DNA of 47,242 nt, from NCBI GenBank assembly GCA_913009895.1, contig CAJVXY010000024.1, forward strand, positions 1 through 47,242, written 5' to 3'. Shown piece by piece: positions 24,706 through 33,587 of the stretch. The first letter of the stretch is position 1. Each line of letters opens with the position of its first letter. This stretch comes from an uncultured Acidiferrobacteraceae bacterium. GTDB lineage: Bacteria; Pseudomonadota; Gammaproteobacteria; Acidiferrobacterales; SZUA-150. Both the position numbers and the translations under genes were made by a program. A model generated the notes under the pieces. It saw only the letters and a list, made by a program, of their open reading frames with translations, ran no database searches and was not told the DNA's origin.

Positions 24706-27003
24706 ATGCCTCTTTATAAGCAAGTCTGCGGACTATTTATTTTGCTATTGTTTTCCACTGCCAGTCTGGCAGAGGAAAATGAATTTATTATCAAAGACAT
24801 AGAAGTAAAGGGGCTGGAAAGAATATCTTCGGGTACCGTTTTTAATTATTTACCGGTCAAGGTTAACGATACTTTTACAGTTAAGGATGGACAGTCTGCC
24901 ATCAGAGCACTTTTTAAAACAGGATTTTTTAGTGATGTATCTTTATCAAGATCTGGAAGTATCTTAATTGTAGAAGTCAGGGAACGCCCCTCTGTAGCTA
25001 CTATCAAAATAGAAGGTTCTGAAGAAATTAAAGAAGATGACTTAAAAAAGAGCCTTAAAGACGTGGGATTGTCAGAAGGCCGGGTTTTTAACAGATCCAT
25101 TCTGGAAAGAATTAAAACAGAATTAAAACGCCAGTATTTTAGTAGAGGGCGATATTCAGTTGAAGTAAAAACTACTGTTACGCCACTGGAGAGGAACCGC
25201 GTTGCTGTTAATATTGATATTAAAGAGGGTAGTGTAGCAAGAATTCGTCAAATAAACTTTATTGGCAATCTTGAATTTGATGATGATGATCTTCTTGGAA
25301 AAATGTCTTTGTCCGAACCAGGTTTATTTAATTCTATATTTGGAAGCGATAAATATTCAAGAGAAAAATTATTAGGTGATCGAGAGGCAATTCGGAGCTA
25401 TTATCAGAATAATGGCTTCATGGAATTTCGTGTAGTATCAACACAAGTTTCAATTGCTCCTGACAAAGAGAGTATATTCATCACTATTAATATAAAAGAA
25501 GGCCTGCGTTATACAGTTAGTGATTTCAAAATTGCCGGTAAGATGGTGGTACCTAAAGAAGATTTAGAGAAATTTATAACAATTAAAAAAGGTGAAAAGT
25601 TTTCAAGAAAAAAATTAAACGAAATATCCAAATCAATCACTGATTATTTGGGAAATTTGGGTTATGCGTTTGCAAATGTTAACCCGATTCCAGAAATTGA
25701 TCGAGAAAAGGCTGAAGTAAGTTTTACTATTTTTGTTGACCCAGGCAAGCGAGTATATGTCAGGAAAATTAGTTTTACCGGAAACACAAATACAAGAGAT
25801 GAAGTTATCAGAAGGGAGTTGAGGCAGATTGAAGGTGGTTGGTTTTCAACCAGTAAATTAAATAGATCAAGAGTAAGATTGCAAAGATTGGGCTTCTTTG
25901 ACGATGTAAGTATAGAAACACCACAGGTGCCTAATACTGTTGACCAGGTTGATATCAAGATTGCGGTCAAGGAAAGACCTACCGGCAATTTATTATTTGG
26001 CGTAGGTTATTCTGACGTTAATGGTTTTTTAATCAATGGCAGCATCACCGAGAGTAATTTATTTGGTACTGGTAAAAAATTGACCTTACGATTCGATAAT
26101 AGTAGAAATACAAAATCCCTGAGAGCTAATTATACCGATCCCTATTTCACTGATAGTGGTATTTTGGGGGGTTATAGGGCTTTTGTTACAGAAATTGATG
26201 CAGAACGGGCCCAAACTGCGCCTTATGTTTTATCAACTGCGGGTGCGGGGATGTTTTTTAGTGTCCCAATAAGCGAGTTACGTGCAATTAACATGGGCCT
26301 GACATTCGAGGTGAATACGCTGAAAGTATCTGAAGATGGTGCCCAGGTAGCAAAAGATTTTGTTGCGGAAAATGGCGAAAAAAATGCTGCACTGAAAGCC
26401 AGCCTTGGATGGTCGCAGGATAGTTTAAATAGTGCAATATTTCCTTCATCCGGTGCGTTTCAGAGAATAAATGGTGAAGCGACGATCCCTGGTAGTGAAC
26501 TGGAATATTACCGCACATCTCTTAGCGCAGGAATATATTTTCCGTTTTCTCGTAATGTAACCTACAGACTCAAGGGTGAGCTCAATTATGGTGATGGTTA
26601 TGGTGGGACGGGGACACTTCCGTTCTACAGGAACTATTTTGCTGGTGGTAGTAATACCGTCCGCGGGTTCAGGCCCAGGAGTCTCGGCCCAAGGGATATC
26701 GCCACAGACCGGCCTTTAGGCGGTAATAAAAGAATCCTGGCGAATATGGAGCTATATTTTCCGATGCCAGGGACAGATACAGACAACAAAGCCATGCGCT
26801 TGAGCTTATTTGTAGATAGCGGTATGGTTTACGGGCCCGAGGAACAAGTTGATGTTAATACGCTCAAATATGCTTCAGGTTTGGCGTTCAGCTGGTTTTC
26901 ACCCATAGGCCCGTTAAGTTTTAGTTATGCATTTCCATTAAATTCAGTAAAAGAAGACAAAGTAGAGAAAATTCAATTTACTATAGGCGTGCCCTTTAGA
27001 TAA
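24706..27003 (+). CDS. bamA: Outer membrane protein assembly factor BamA
   Basis: The central channel of the BAM complex, inserting beta-barrel proteins in the outer membrane. The 765 residues show a signal peptide ending SLA (20-22), five POTRA domains (about 24-420, each a paired beta-alpha unit starting with IKDIEVKGLERI), and a 16-strand barrel. The barrel's inward loop L6 motif is seen as NTVRGFRPRSLGPRD. The C-terminal strand ends GVPFR, so the last residue is Arg, where most outer-membrane proteins end in Phe or Trp. The base sequence confirms the TAA after AGA. Length is typical of gammaproteobacteria. Confidence 0.97.
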   Translation: MPLYKQVCGLFILLLFSTASLAEENEFIIKDIEVKGLERISSGTVFNYLPVKVNDTFTVKDGQSAIRALFKTGFFSDVSLSRSGSILIVEVRERPSVATIKIEGSEEIKEDDLKKSLKDVGLSEGRVFNRSILERIKTELKRQYFSRGRYSVEVKTTVTPLERNRVAVNIDIKEGSVARIRQINFIGNLEFDDDDLLGKMSLSEPGLFNSIFGSDKYSREKLLGDREAIRSYYQNNGFMEFRVVSTQVSIAPDKESIFITINIKEGLRYTVSDFKIAGKMVVPKEDLEKFITIKKGEKFSRKKLNEISKSITDYLGNLGYAFANVNPIPEIDREKAEVSFTIFVDPGKRVYVRKISFTGNTNTRDEVIRRELRQIEGGWFSTSKLNRSRVRLQRLGFFDDVSIETPQVPNTVDQVDIKIAVKERPTGNLLFGVGYSDVNGFLINGSITESNLFGTGKKLTLRFDNSRNTKSLRANYTDPYFTDSGILGGYRAFVTEIDAERAQTAPYVLSTAGAGMFFSVPISELRAINMGLTFEVNTLKVSEDGAQVAKDFVAENGEKNAALKASLGWSQDSLNSAIFPSSGAFQRINGEATIPGSELEYYRTSLSAGIYFPFSRNVTYRLKGELNYGDGYGGTGTLPFYRNYFAGGSNTVRGFRPRSLGPRDIATDRPLGGNKRILANMELYFPMPGTDTDNKAMRLSLFVDSGMVYGPEEQVDVNTLKYASGLAFSWFSPIGPLSFSYAFPLNSVKEDKVEKIQFTIGVPFR

Positions 27004-27026
27004 CAAAATTAGCATAATTGATAGTT

Positions 27027-27530
27027 ATGATTTATATAAAATTTATTGCCCTGTTTTTATTTTTACTGCCAATTAGCGTAAATGCTGCGCAGCTAAAAAT
27101 TGCCTATGTTAATGCAGTCAAGGTAATTGAAGAGGCGCCTCAAGCCAAGCAAGCGCTTGCCAAACTTGAGGCCGAGTTCAGACCCAGGGATGAAAAAATT
27201 GTTGTTACAACTAACAGTGTTAAGGAGATGGAAGACAAGCTTAATAAAGATGCCAAGGTGATGAGTTCGAGCAAGAGGAGAACTTTAGAAAAGCGATTAT
27301 TAATTTTAAAAAGAAACCTTAAGAGAGAAAGCCAGGAATTTAGAGAAGATTATAATCTACGTCGAAATGAAGAATTGGCATCTTTGCAAAAACTGGTGTA
27401 TCGCGTGATTGTTGATATTGCCAGGAAGGGAAAATACGATTTAGTGGTCCATGAAGGAACGATATACGCAAGTAAAAAAATAGACATTACACAAAAAGTC
27501 TTAAAGAGATTACAGGAAAAAAGTAATTAA
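27027..27530 (+). CDS. skp: Periplasmic chaperone Skp/OmpH family
   Basis: Skp trimers hold unfolded outer-membrane proteins in the periplasm on the way to BAM. The 167 residues have a signal peptide (hydrophobic core 4-16, ending VNA), then LKIAYVNAVKVIEEAPQAKQ, the family's N-terminal strand, a long Lys/Glu/Arg coiled coil (about 40-125) for the tentacles, and the closing strand YDLVVHEGTIYASKKIDIT. The ATG at 27027 is preferred over a TTG at 27018, which only adds three residues; neither has a strong ribosome-binding site. It follows bamA, its usual place, but the next gene is not lpxD. Confidence 0.93.
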   Translation: MIYIKFIALFLFLLPISVNAAQLKIAYVNAVKVIEEAPQAKQALAKLEAEFRPRDEKIVVTTNSVKEMEDKLNKDAKVMSSSKRRTLEKRLLILKRNLKRESQEFREDYNLRRNEELASLQKLVYRVIVDIARKGKYDLVVHEGTIYASKKIDITQKVLKRLQEKSN

Positions 27531-27706
27531 ATAGAGTCGTTTGTACGAATAATTTAAATTTCCAGCAAATCTGTTTAAGTAAGTCTTCAGGCATACTGTT
27601 CTGATTTTACGGGTTTATTTTATACTTGTTGCCAGGCCTATTTCTGATCCTTCGAACTTTGTAATACAAAAAAATTGAAGTAATATAATACCAGGGGAGA
27701 TACCTT

Positions 27707-28150
27707 TTGGAGTTAATAGACGTAAAAAAAATTCGCACTCTTATTCCGCATCGATATCCATTCATGCTTGTCGACAGAATTATAGAATATAAGAAAGACG
27801 AATCAATTACAGGCTTTAAAAATGTAACAGCCAATGAGCAGTATTTTGAGGGGCACTTTCCAGACGAACCTGTCATGCCAGGTGTTTTGATTCTCGAAGC
27901 TATGGCGCAAATCTGCGGTGTACTAACATCGTTATCCCTGGAAAAAGAACTTGGAAAAGAAGGGGTTTTTTACCTGGTAGGTTTTGATAAAGCGCGGTTT
28001 AAGAAAATGGTAATCCCGGGTGATAAAATTATTTTAAAAGCTACCATAAAAAGAAAACTAAAAGGAATATGGAAATTTGAAACCACAGCATATGTAGATG
28101 ATGAGCTCTGTACATCTGCAGATTTAATGTGCACTTATAAAGAGTCATAG
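27707..28150 (+). CDS. fabZ: 3-hydroxyacyl-[acyl-carrier-protein] dehydratase FabZ
   Basis: Dehydrates 3-hydroxyacyl-ACP in fatty acid elongation and so competes with LpxA for the same 3-hydroxyacyl-ACP pool. The 147 residues show the hot-dog fold motifs HRYPFMLVDRI (15-25) and YFEGHFPDEPVMPGVLILEA with catalytic H50 and E64. The start is a TTG, supported by GGGGAG about 8 bases upstream and by the family's N-terminus; no in-frame ATG precedes the conserved region. E. coli fabZ is also thought to start at TTG. It leads the fabZ-lpxA-lpxB-rnhB group after a 176-base gap that lacks lpxD; a TATAAT at 27684-27689 may be part of a local promoter. Confidence 0.96.
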   Translation: MELIDVKKIRTLIPHRYPFMLVDRIIEYKKDESITGFKNVTANEQYFEGHFPDEPVMPGVLILEAMAQICGVLTSLSLEKELGKEGVFYLVGFDKARFKKMVIPGDKIILKATIKRKLKGIWKFETTAYVDDELCTSADLMCTYKES

Positions 28151-28154
28151 CTAG

Positions 28155-28934
28155 TTGTCTTCTTTGATACATGAATCAGCTTTGGTCGATGTTAATTCAA
28201 GCATTGCCAGTAATGTAAGTATTGGTGCTTATTCCATTATTGGTCCAGATGTTGAAATTGGCGAGAATACCTGGATTGGCCCACACGTTGTTATTAATGG
28301 CCCCTGTAAAATTGGCGAAGACAACAAAATATTTCAATTCAATTCAATTGGTGAAGCTCCACAACATGCGCATTATGGGGGGGAGAAAACTTATCTTGAG
28401 ATAGGCGATAGAAATCTATTTCGAGAGTTTTGTACCATAAATCGTGGCACTGTCGACGGCGGCAGTATCACAAGAATAGGTAATGATAATTTGTTTATGG
28501 CCTACGTGCATGTTGCTCATGATTGCAAGGTCGGAAATAATACAATTTTTGCTAACAATGCCAGCCTGGCAGGTCACGTGATTGTTGAAGATCATGTAAT
28601 TTTTGGCGGCTTTACTGGCATTCACCAGTTTTGCAAAGTGGGTGCCCATGTTATGACTGGTATCGCCACAATCAGCTTTAAAGATATCCCGCCTTTCCTG
28701 CTGGTATCAGGTAATACTGCAAAACCACACGGTTTAAATAGCAGGGGGTTAAAAAAACGTGGATTTTCTGAAGATGCTTTAAAGGCCCTGCGTAAGGCTT
28801 ACAAGATAGTCTATAAGTCCGGGAATACCAGCAACCAGGCGATCGATCTGCTTGCAGATCTCGTCAAAAATTATCCCGATGTAAAACTATTTGCAAAATT
28901 TATTGCGGATTCGGAACGGGGCATTATTAGATAA
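28155..28934 (+). CDS. lpxA: UDP-N-acetylglucosamine acyltransferase LpxA
   Basis: First step of lipid A synthesis: transfers a 3-hydroxyacyl chain from ACP to the 3-OH of UDP-GlcNAc. The 259 residues form a left-handed beta helix of hexapeptide repeats (for example VSIGAYSIIGPDVEIGENTW), with catalytic H122 in AHDC, equal to E. coli H125, and the C-terminal helices RGLKKRGFSEDALKALRKAY. Where E. coli has the chain-length ruler Gly173, this protein has I170 (HVMTGIATIS), which should shorten the pocket. The start is a TTG at 28155, or a TTG at 28164. It begins 4 bases after fabZ. Confidence 0.96.
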   Translation: MSSLIHESALVDVNSSIASNVSIGAYSIIGPDVEIGENTWIGPHVVINGPCKIGEDNKIFQFNSIGEAPQHAHYGGEKTYLEIGDRNLFREFCTINRGTVDGGSITRIGNDNLFMAYVHVAHDCKVGNNTIFANNASLAGHVIVEDHVIFGGFTGIHQFCKVGAHVMTGIATISFKDIPPFLLVSGNTAKPHGLNSRGLKKRGFSEDALKALRKAYKIVYKSGNTSNQAIDLLADLVKNYPDVKLFAKFIADSERGIIR

Positions 28935-28937
28935 ATC

Positions 28938-30131
28938 GTGCCCCAGCGTTTCACCAAAAATGTATCCGCAAGAAAGGGGCCTGCCAAACATATAGCTATA
29001 GTCGCCGGCGAACATTCAGGCGATCTCCTGGGTTCCAGGTTAATTGATAACCTGAAAGTACTGCTCCCTGACGCATCTTTTGAGGGAATAGGCGGCCCAT
29101 TAATGATAAAAAGTGGCCTCAATAGCCTGCACCCGATAGAAAATCTTTCAGTTATCGGTTTATCTGACATTAAAAAAATTATTAATGCGTATCACACAAG
29201 AAATTCCCTGGCACATCATTTTATTAATATTAAACGACCAGATATATTTATAGGTATTGATGTACCCGATTTTAATCTTGGTCTCGAAGAAAAACTAAAA
29301 AATAAAGGTATTAAAACAGTTCAGTATGTTAGTCCGCAAGTATGGGCCTGGCGTGGTTATCGCGTAAAAAAAATTCATAGAGCCGTAGATCACATGCTCA
29401 CGTTGTTTCCATTTGAAGAGAAATATTACAAGGAACAGTCTTTACCTGTTACTTGTGTTGGCCACCCGTTGACAGGAATAATTGAAGAGAATGCAGAGCA
29501 ATCAAAATATAGATCAGCGTTATCATTGCCAGATACTAAGAAAATAATAGCCTTATTACCGGGTAGTCGTAACAATGAAATAAAAAGACATGCCGAATTA
29601 TTTTACAATACTTCAAGATTATTAAGCGCTAAAGACAAGAATTTACATTTTGTGATTGCATTTGTGAACGAAGAATCCAAAAAACAGTTTTGGACAAAAA
29701 TTGATAAAAACGAGAGTGATTATTCAGACATTACATGTGTAACGGGCATGGCTAGAGATGCCATGGCGGCCTCAGATGTTGTACTCGTGTCATCTGGAAC
29801 GGCAACACTGGAAGCAGCATTATTGGCAAGACCAATGGTCGTAACATACAAAGTATCTTCCTTAAGTTATCATTTGTTTAAATATATGACACACGTAAAT
29901 ATGTTTGCTCTTGCCAATCATATATATGGTGAGAAGTTGGTTCCAGAGTTTATCCAGCATGATGCAACCCCTGATAACCTGGCTTCGTCTATATTAAATA
30001 TTTTGCAAGATAAAAAAGAATACTCAAGAGTTGTAGACGGTTTGAAAGAAGTACGGGTAACGCTGAACAATGCAGGTAATACTAAAGCCGCTGATGTTAT
30101 CTTCAATATGATAAATAATAAAACTGAATAA
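28938..30131 (+). CDS. lpxB: Lipid-A-disaccharide synthase LpxB
   Basis: Joins UDP-2,3-diacylglucosamine and lipid X to form the lipid A disaccharide at the inner membrane (GT19). The 397 residues show [18 protein letters not shown] near the start, [42 protein letters not shown] in the nucleotide-binding half, and [20 protein letters not shown]. Start is a GTG 3 bases after lpxA with no clear ribosome-binding site, so it probably depends on coupling. rnhB follows after 16 bases. Confidence 0.96.
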   Translation: MPQRFTKNVSARKGPAKHIAIVAGEHSGDLLGSRLIDNLKVLLPDASFEGIGGPLMIKSGLNSLHPIENLSVIGLSDIKKIINAYHTRNSLAHHFINIKRPDIFIGIDVPDFNLGLEEKLKNKGIKTVQYVSPQVWAWRGYRVKKIHRAVDHMLTLFPFEEKYYKEQSLPVTCVGHPLTGIIEENAEQSKYRSALSLPDTKKIIALLPGSRNNEIKRHAELFYNTSRLLSAKDKNLHFVIAFVNEESKKQFWTKIDKNESDYSDITCVTGMARDAMAASDVVLVSSGTATLEAALLARPMVVTYKVSSLSYHLFKYMTHVNMFALANHIYGEKLVPEFIQHDATPDNLASSILNILQDKKEYSRVVDGLKEVRVTLNNAGNTKAADVIFNMINNKTE

Positions 30132-30147
30132 AATACCTAAAACCTTC

Positions 30148-30723
30148 ATGAGAACTTCAGTGATAGTTTGTGGTGTTGACGAGGCAGGTCGCGGCCCATT
30201 AGCAGGCCCAGTGGTAGCAGCTGCAGTAATACTCGACTTTAATAATCCGATAGACGGCCTTGCCGATTCGAAAAAACTTTCTGAAAAAACAAGATCTAAA
30301 TTAAGTTTGGAAATTAAACGCTTTTCAGTTTCGTGGGCTGTTGGCCGAGCTGAAGTGGAAGAAATAGACAAAATAAACATTCTGCAGGCGACTTTACTTG
30401 CCATGAGACGAGCCGTACTGGGCCTGGGCGTAACGCCGGACCTGGTGAGAATAGATGGTAACCAAAAACCGGATTTGTTGATGCAAATGGAGACTATAAT
30501 CAGGGGCGACGAATCGGTGGCAGAAATTTCAGCCGCTTCAATATTGGCAAAAGTAACACGGGATCAGGAGATGCAGGCGCTAGATACGATCTATCCGCAA
30601 TACGGCTTTAAAAAACACAAGGGTTACCCGACAAAGGCACATGTAGCAGCGCTACAAGAACATGGTGTTTCTCCAATCCACAGGCAAAGCTTTGGACCCG
30701 TTAAACGTCTTTTACAAAAATAG
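30148..30723 (+). CDS. rnhB: Ribonuclease HII
   Basis: Cuts RNA in RNA/DNA hybrids and removes single ribonucleotides from DNA. The 191 residues show the catalytic D-E pair in [39 protein letters not shown] with the third acidic residue, and [17 protein letters not shown] with [11 protein letters not shown] near the end. Length is typical. It closes the lpxA-lpxB-rnhB group; dnaE, which often comes next in relatives, is not here. Confidence 0.97.
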   Translation: MRTSVIVCGVDEAGRGPLAGPVVAAAVILDFNNPIDGLADSKKLSEKTRSKLSLEIKRFSVSWAVGRAEVEEIDKINILQATLLAMRRAVLGLGVTPDLVRIDGNQKPDLLMQMETIIRGDESVAEISAASILAKVTRDQEMQALDTIYPQYGFKKHKGYPTKAHVAALQEHGVSPIHRQSFGPVKRLLQK

Positions 30724-30949
30724 TACTTTCAGTACTCTAAATTCCCGATAAAGTATTACTTTAATAGAACTGAATAAGTTACTGTAAATAAACAGTAATT
30801 AATAATTATAACCTGTTTATATACTACACGGCGCATTATCTGCGTATTAATTAGATAAACGGACTATTTGACCACTGAGAACTGTTCTAAAATCTCCTTA
30901 GCATGTAATTTCCAGACTTATCAGACTATAACCGGCAAATCGGACACTT
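30724..30949. other. AT-rich spacer with dyads before the S8 protease gene
   Basis: No gene is visible. Inverted repeats include TTACTGT/ACAGTAA (30779-30785 and 30792-30798, 6-base loop), AGTACT twice at 30722-30736, and AGAAC-T-GTTCT (30878-30888). The last dyad sits between TTGACC (30868-30873) and TAAAAT (30888-30893), which are only 14 bases apart and so form a poor promoter, perhaps one that needs help from a bound regulator. TATAAC at 30927-30932 is another weak -10. Confidence 0.3.
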
Positions 30950-33559
30950 ATGCAAATTCCTGCAAAACTAATCTTAACTGGTTTGTTGGTTGTTATCGTG
31001 TTTCTTTCGGCTTGTGTCGACTCAAATAAAAATGGCTCGCCTGGTCAGCCCCAGGATCCGCCACAGCAAGGCCTGAGTATTTCGGGCACGGTATCGGCTG
31101 TTTCAATATCAGTGACCGATAGCGATATTAATGACACCCTGGCTGGTTTGCAGATACCAAATAATAGTTTTGCAACATCGCAGGATATTCCTAACCCGGC
31201 CGCTATTGGCGGTTACCTGAATGTTGCGGGTGTTGGCCCGCAGGGACAGTCTTTCCTCAACGGCGATCAACTGGACTATTATTATGGAGCTATGAAAGCA
31301 GGGCAAAATATTGTATTGCAAATGTCGGAAGATCCCGCCACGAATGATCTCGATTTATATTTGTATGACCAATCTCAAGTGTCAGCCGGTATTTCTATGG
31401 GTACTGGTAACACAGAATCGTTAGTAGTGCCTGCAGATGGTGATTACTTCGTTCTTGTCGCAGCTTGCGGGCCTGTTAGTTCGGATTATGATGCTTGTGC
31501 GGATACATTACGCAATACGGCCAGTAAATACGTTTTGACTATAGGCGCCGAAACACCCGTTGGCCTGGAAGGTCAACTTCACCTTGACTCAAATTTCGTC
31601 AGCTATGAAGCAATTATCAGGAACAAGCCTTCTGCAAAAATCAACAGTCTTTCTTATTATAAAGACTCACAACAGTTAAAAAATTATCGCTTTAAAGCAG
31701 GCGGTTTAAATCAACCGGTATTGCTGTCCTTTAACAAGCCAACAGGAATTCAGTCTCTTAATAAGTTGAGTGGCAATAAAATAATTTCGGCTGATATTCA
31801 GGACAGAATAAATACTATTGTCGCGGTCAAGAAATTAAGGGCGCTTGAAAATACTGCCACTGCCGATTTAAATTATATTCGCAGGCCATTCCTGGTACCA
31901 CCTGATATTTTGTACCCCAGCCAATGGCATTATCGTTTACTAAATTTAGAGTCAGCATGGGATAGCACACAAGGCAGCACCAATGTCGTGGTTGCTGTGG
32001 TTGATACGGGTGTGTTGTTTGCCCACCCCGATCTGATCCCGAATCTTGTTCCGGGTTATGACTTTGTCAGTGACGTTACACGTTCTGGTGATGGGGATGG
32101 TATTGATAGTGATGCCGAAGACCCGGGTGATGGTGCTACACTGGTCATGAGTTCATGGCACGGCACCCATGTAGCCGGAACAATTGCTGCGGCATCAAGC
32201 AGCGGCGCTGCTAGCGGGATGGTAGGTGTTGCGCCACTATCCAGAATTATGCCAATTCGTGTATTGGCGCGCGGTGGCGGCACCAGTTTTGATATCTTGC
32301 AAGGTGTACGCTATGCAGCAGGATTAAGTAATAGCGCAGATATAATTTTAACCAGCCCGGTAGACATCATTAATTTGAGTCTTGGCGGTCCTGGTTACTC
32401 GCAAACTGAGCAAGACACCTACAATGAAATCAACCGGGCCGGGATTATTGTAATTGCTGCGGCTGGTAATAATGGAAGCAAGCAACAAAACTATCCAGCT
32501 AGTTATAATAATGTTGTGGCGGTAAGTGCGACAGACATGAATTTAAACAAAGCACCTTACTCGAATTTTGGGCCAAATATAGATATCAGTGCACCGGGCG
32601 GGGACTTCGGCGCGGACCTGGATATGAACGCAGAACAGGATGGTATTTGGAGCACCTCCGTCAGTGTAGTTGGCACCAGCAGAAACCCGGGTTTTGCCAT
32701 GAAAGAGGGCACTTCAATGGCCTCCCCACAGGTTGCCGGTGTTGTTGCATTAATGAAAGCGAGGAAGCCAGATTTAACCCCAGATGAATTTTACGTGGTA
32801 TTGCGCGCAGGCGATATAACTGATGATATAGGTATAAGTGGGCGGGATGATAATTTTGGTTACGGTCTTATTAATGCCCAAAAAGCAGTCACGGTGGTCT
32901 CTTCGCCAATCCTGCCGACACTCATCGTTGACCCACCTGCAGTTAATTTTGGTGTATCACGTTCAGATATGATCATAACCACAAGATCAGCGGGCAATGG
33001 CCCGGTTGTAATAACAAATGTATCGCAAGATTCGTCAGGCTGGTTATCAATTCAAGAGCAAGTTGTTAATGGCGCCAAGCTTGGTACTTACGTGGCGACC
33101 ATCAACCGCGCAGTACTGACAGTAGGCCTACATACTGCTGTTATATTTTTTACCACTGATGTGGCCGGTATAATTGAAGTGCCAGTTTCAGTGCAGGTTC
33201 CTGATGCCAATGGCCTGATTCCCGGCAACGCCGGATATCAATATGTCTCATTGCTAAGAGCGAGCAATTTAAGTGCCGTCCAAACAGTAGGTCTGGCAAG
33301 CGATACCGGTAGTTACCCATACCAGTTTACCGGTTTGCTGCCGGGCTCATATGTCATTATATCGGGCTCAGACCTTGATAATGATGGCTTTATTTGTTCG
33401 CCATCTGAAGCATGCGGCATGTATCCCTACCGTGGGCAGTATGCAACGATTGATTTAATTGACCAGAATATTGAGAATATTAATTTTGATACTGGTTTTA
33501 TTTTGCCATTTGGATTTAGTACGGCTATGGGATTTGAAGTTAATGGCGGGAAACAATAG
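30950..33559 (+). CDS. Large subtilisin-like (S8) serine protease with lipoprotein signal
   Basis: An 869-residue exported protease. The N-terminus is a lipoprotein signal with lipobox LSAC (19-22); the next residue after Cys is Val, which favours the outer membrane. Residues about 95-200 look like a pre-peptidase C-terminal (PPC) domain, seen in SFLNGDQLDYYYGAMKAGQN. The S8 catalytic domain is about 345-648 with D352 (VVDTGV), H404 (WHGTHVAGT), oxyanion N507 (AAGNNG) and S589 (EGTSMASPQVAG), all intact. About 655-750 is an Ig-like/BACON-type domain and 757-869 a further small beta domain with a DLDNDG turn. It converges with the T2SS operon 28 bases away, so export through that machine, or surface display, is possible. 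The target is unknown. Confidence 0.92.
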   Translation: MQIPAKLILTGLLVVIVFLSACVDSNKNGSPGQPQDPPQQGLSISGTVSAVSISVTDSDINDTLAGLQIPNNSFATSQDIPNPAAIGGYLNVAGVGPQGQSFLNGDQLDYYYGAMKAGQNIVLQMSEDPATNDLDLYLYDQSQVSAGISMGTGNTESLVVPADGDYFVLVAACGPVSSDYDACADTLRNTASKYVLTIGAETPVGLEGQLHLDSNFVSYEAIIRNKPSAKINSLSYYKDSQQLKNYRFKAGGLNQPVLLSFNKPTGIQSLNKLSGNKIISADIQDRINTIVAVKKLRALENTATADLNYIRRPFLVPPDILYPSQWHYRLLNLESAWDSTQGSTNVVVAVVDTGVLFAHPDLIPNLVPGYDFVSDVTRSGDGDGIDSDAEDPGDGATLVMSSWHGTHVAGTIAAASSSGAASGMVGVAPLSRIMPIRVLARGGGTSFDILQGVRYAAGLSNSADIILTSPVDIINLSLGGPGYSQTEQDTYNEINRAGIIVIAAAGNNGSKQQNYPASYNNVVAVSATDMNLNKAPYSNFGPNIDISAPGGDFGADLDMNAEQDGIWSTSVSVVGTSRNPGFAMKEGTSMASPQVAGVVALMKARKPDLTPDEFYVVLRAGDITDDIGISGRDDNFGYGLINAQKAVTVVSSPILPTLIVDPPAVNFGVSRSDMIITTRSAGNGPVVITNVSQDSSGWLSIQEQVVNGAKLGTYVATINRAVLTVGLHTAVIFFTTDVAGIIEVPVSVQVPDANGLIPGNAGYQYVSLLRASNLSAVQTVGLASDTGSYPYQFTGLLPGSYVIISGSDLDNDGFICSPSEACGMYPYRGQYATIDLIDQNIENINFDTGFILPFGFSTAMGFEVNGGKQ

Positions 33560-33587
33560 ATCAAGAAAAATAATAGTAGCTATAATT

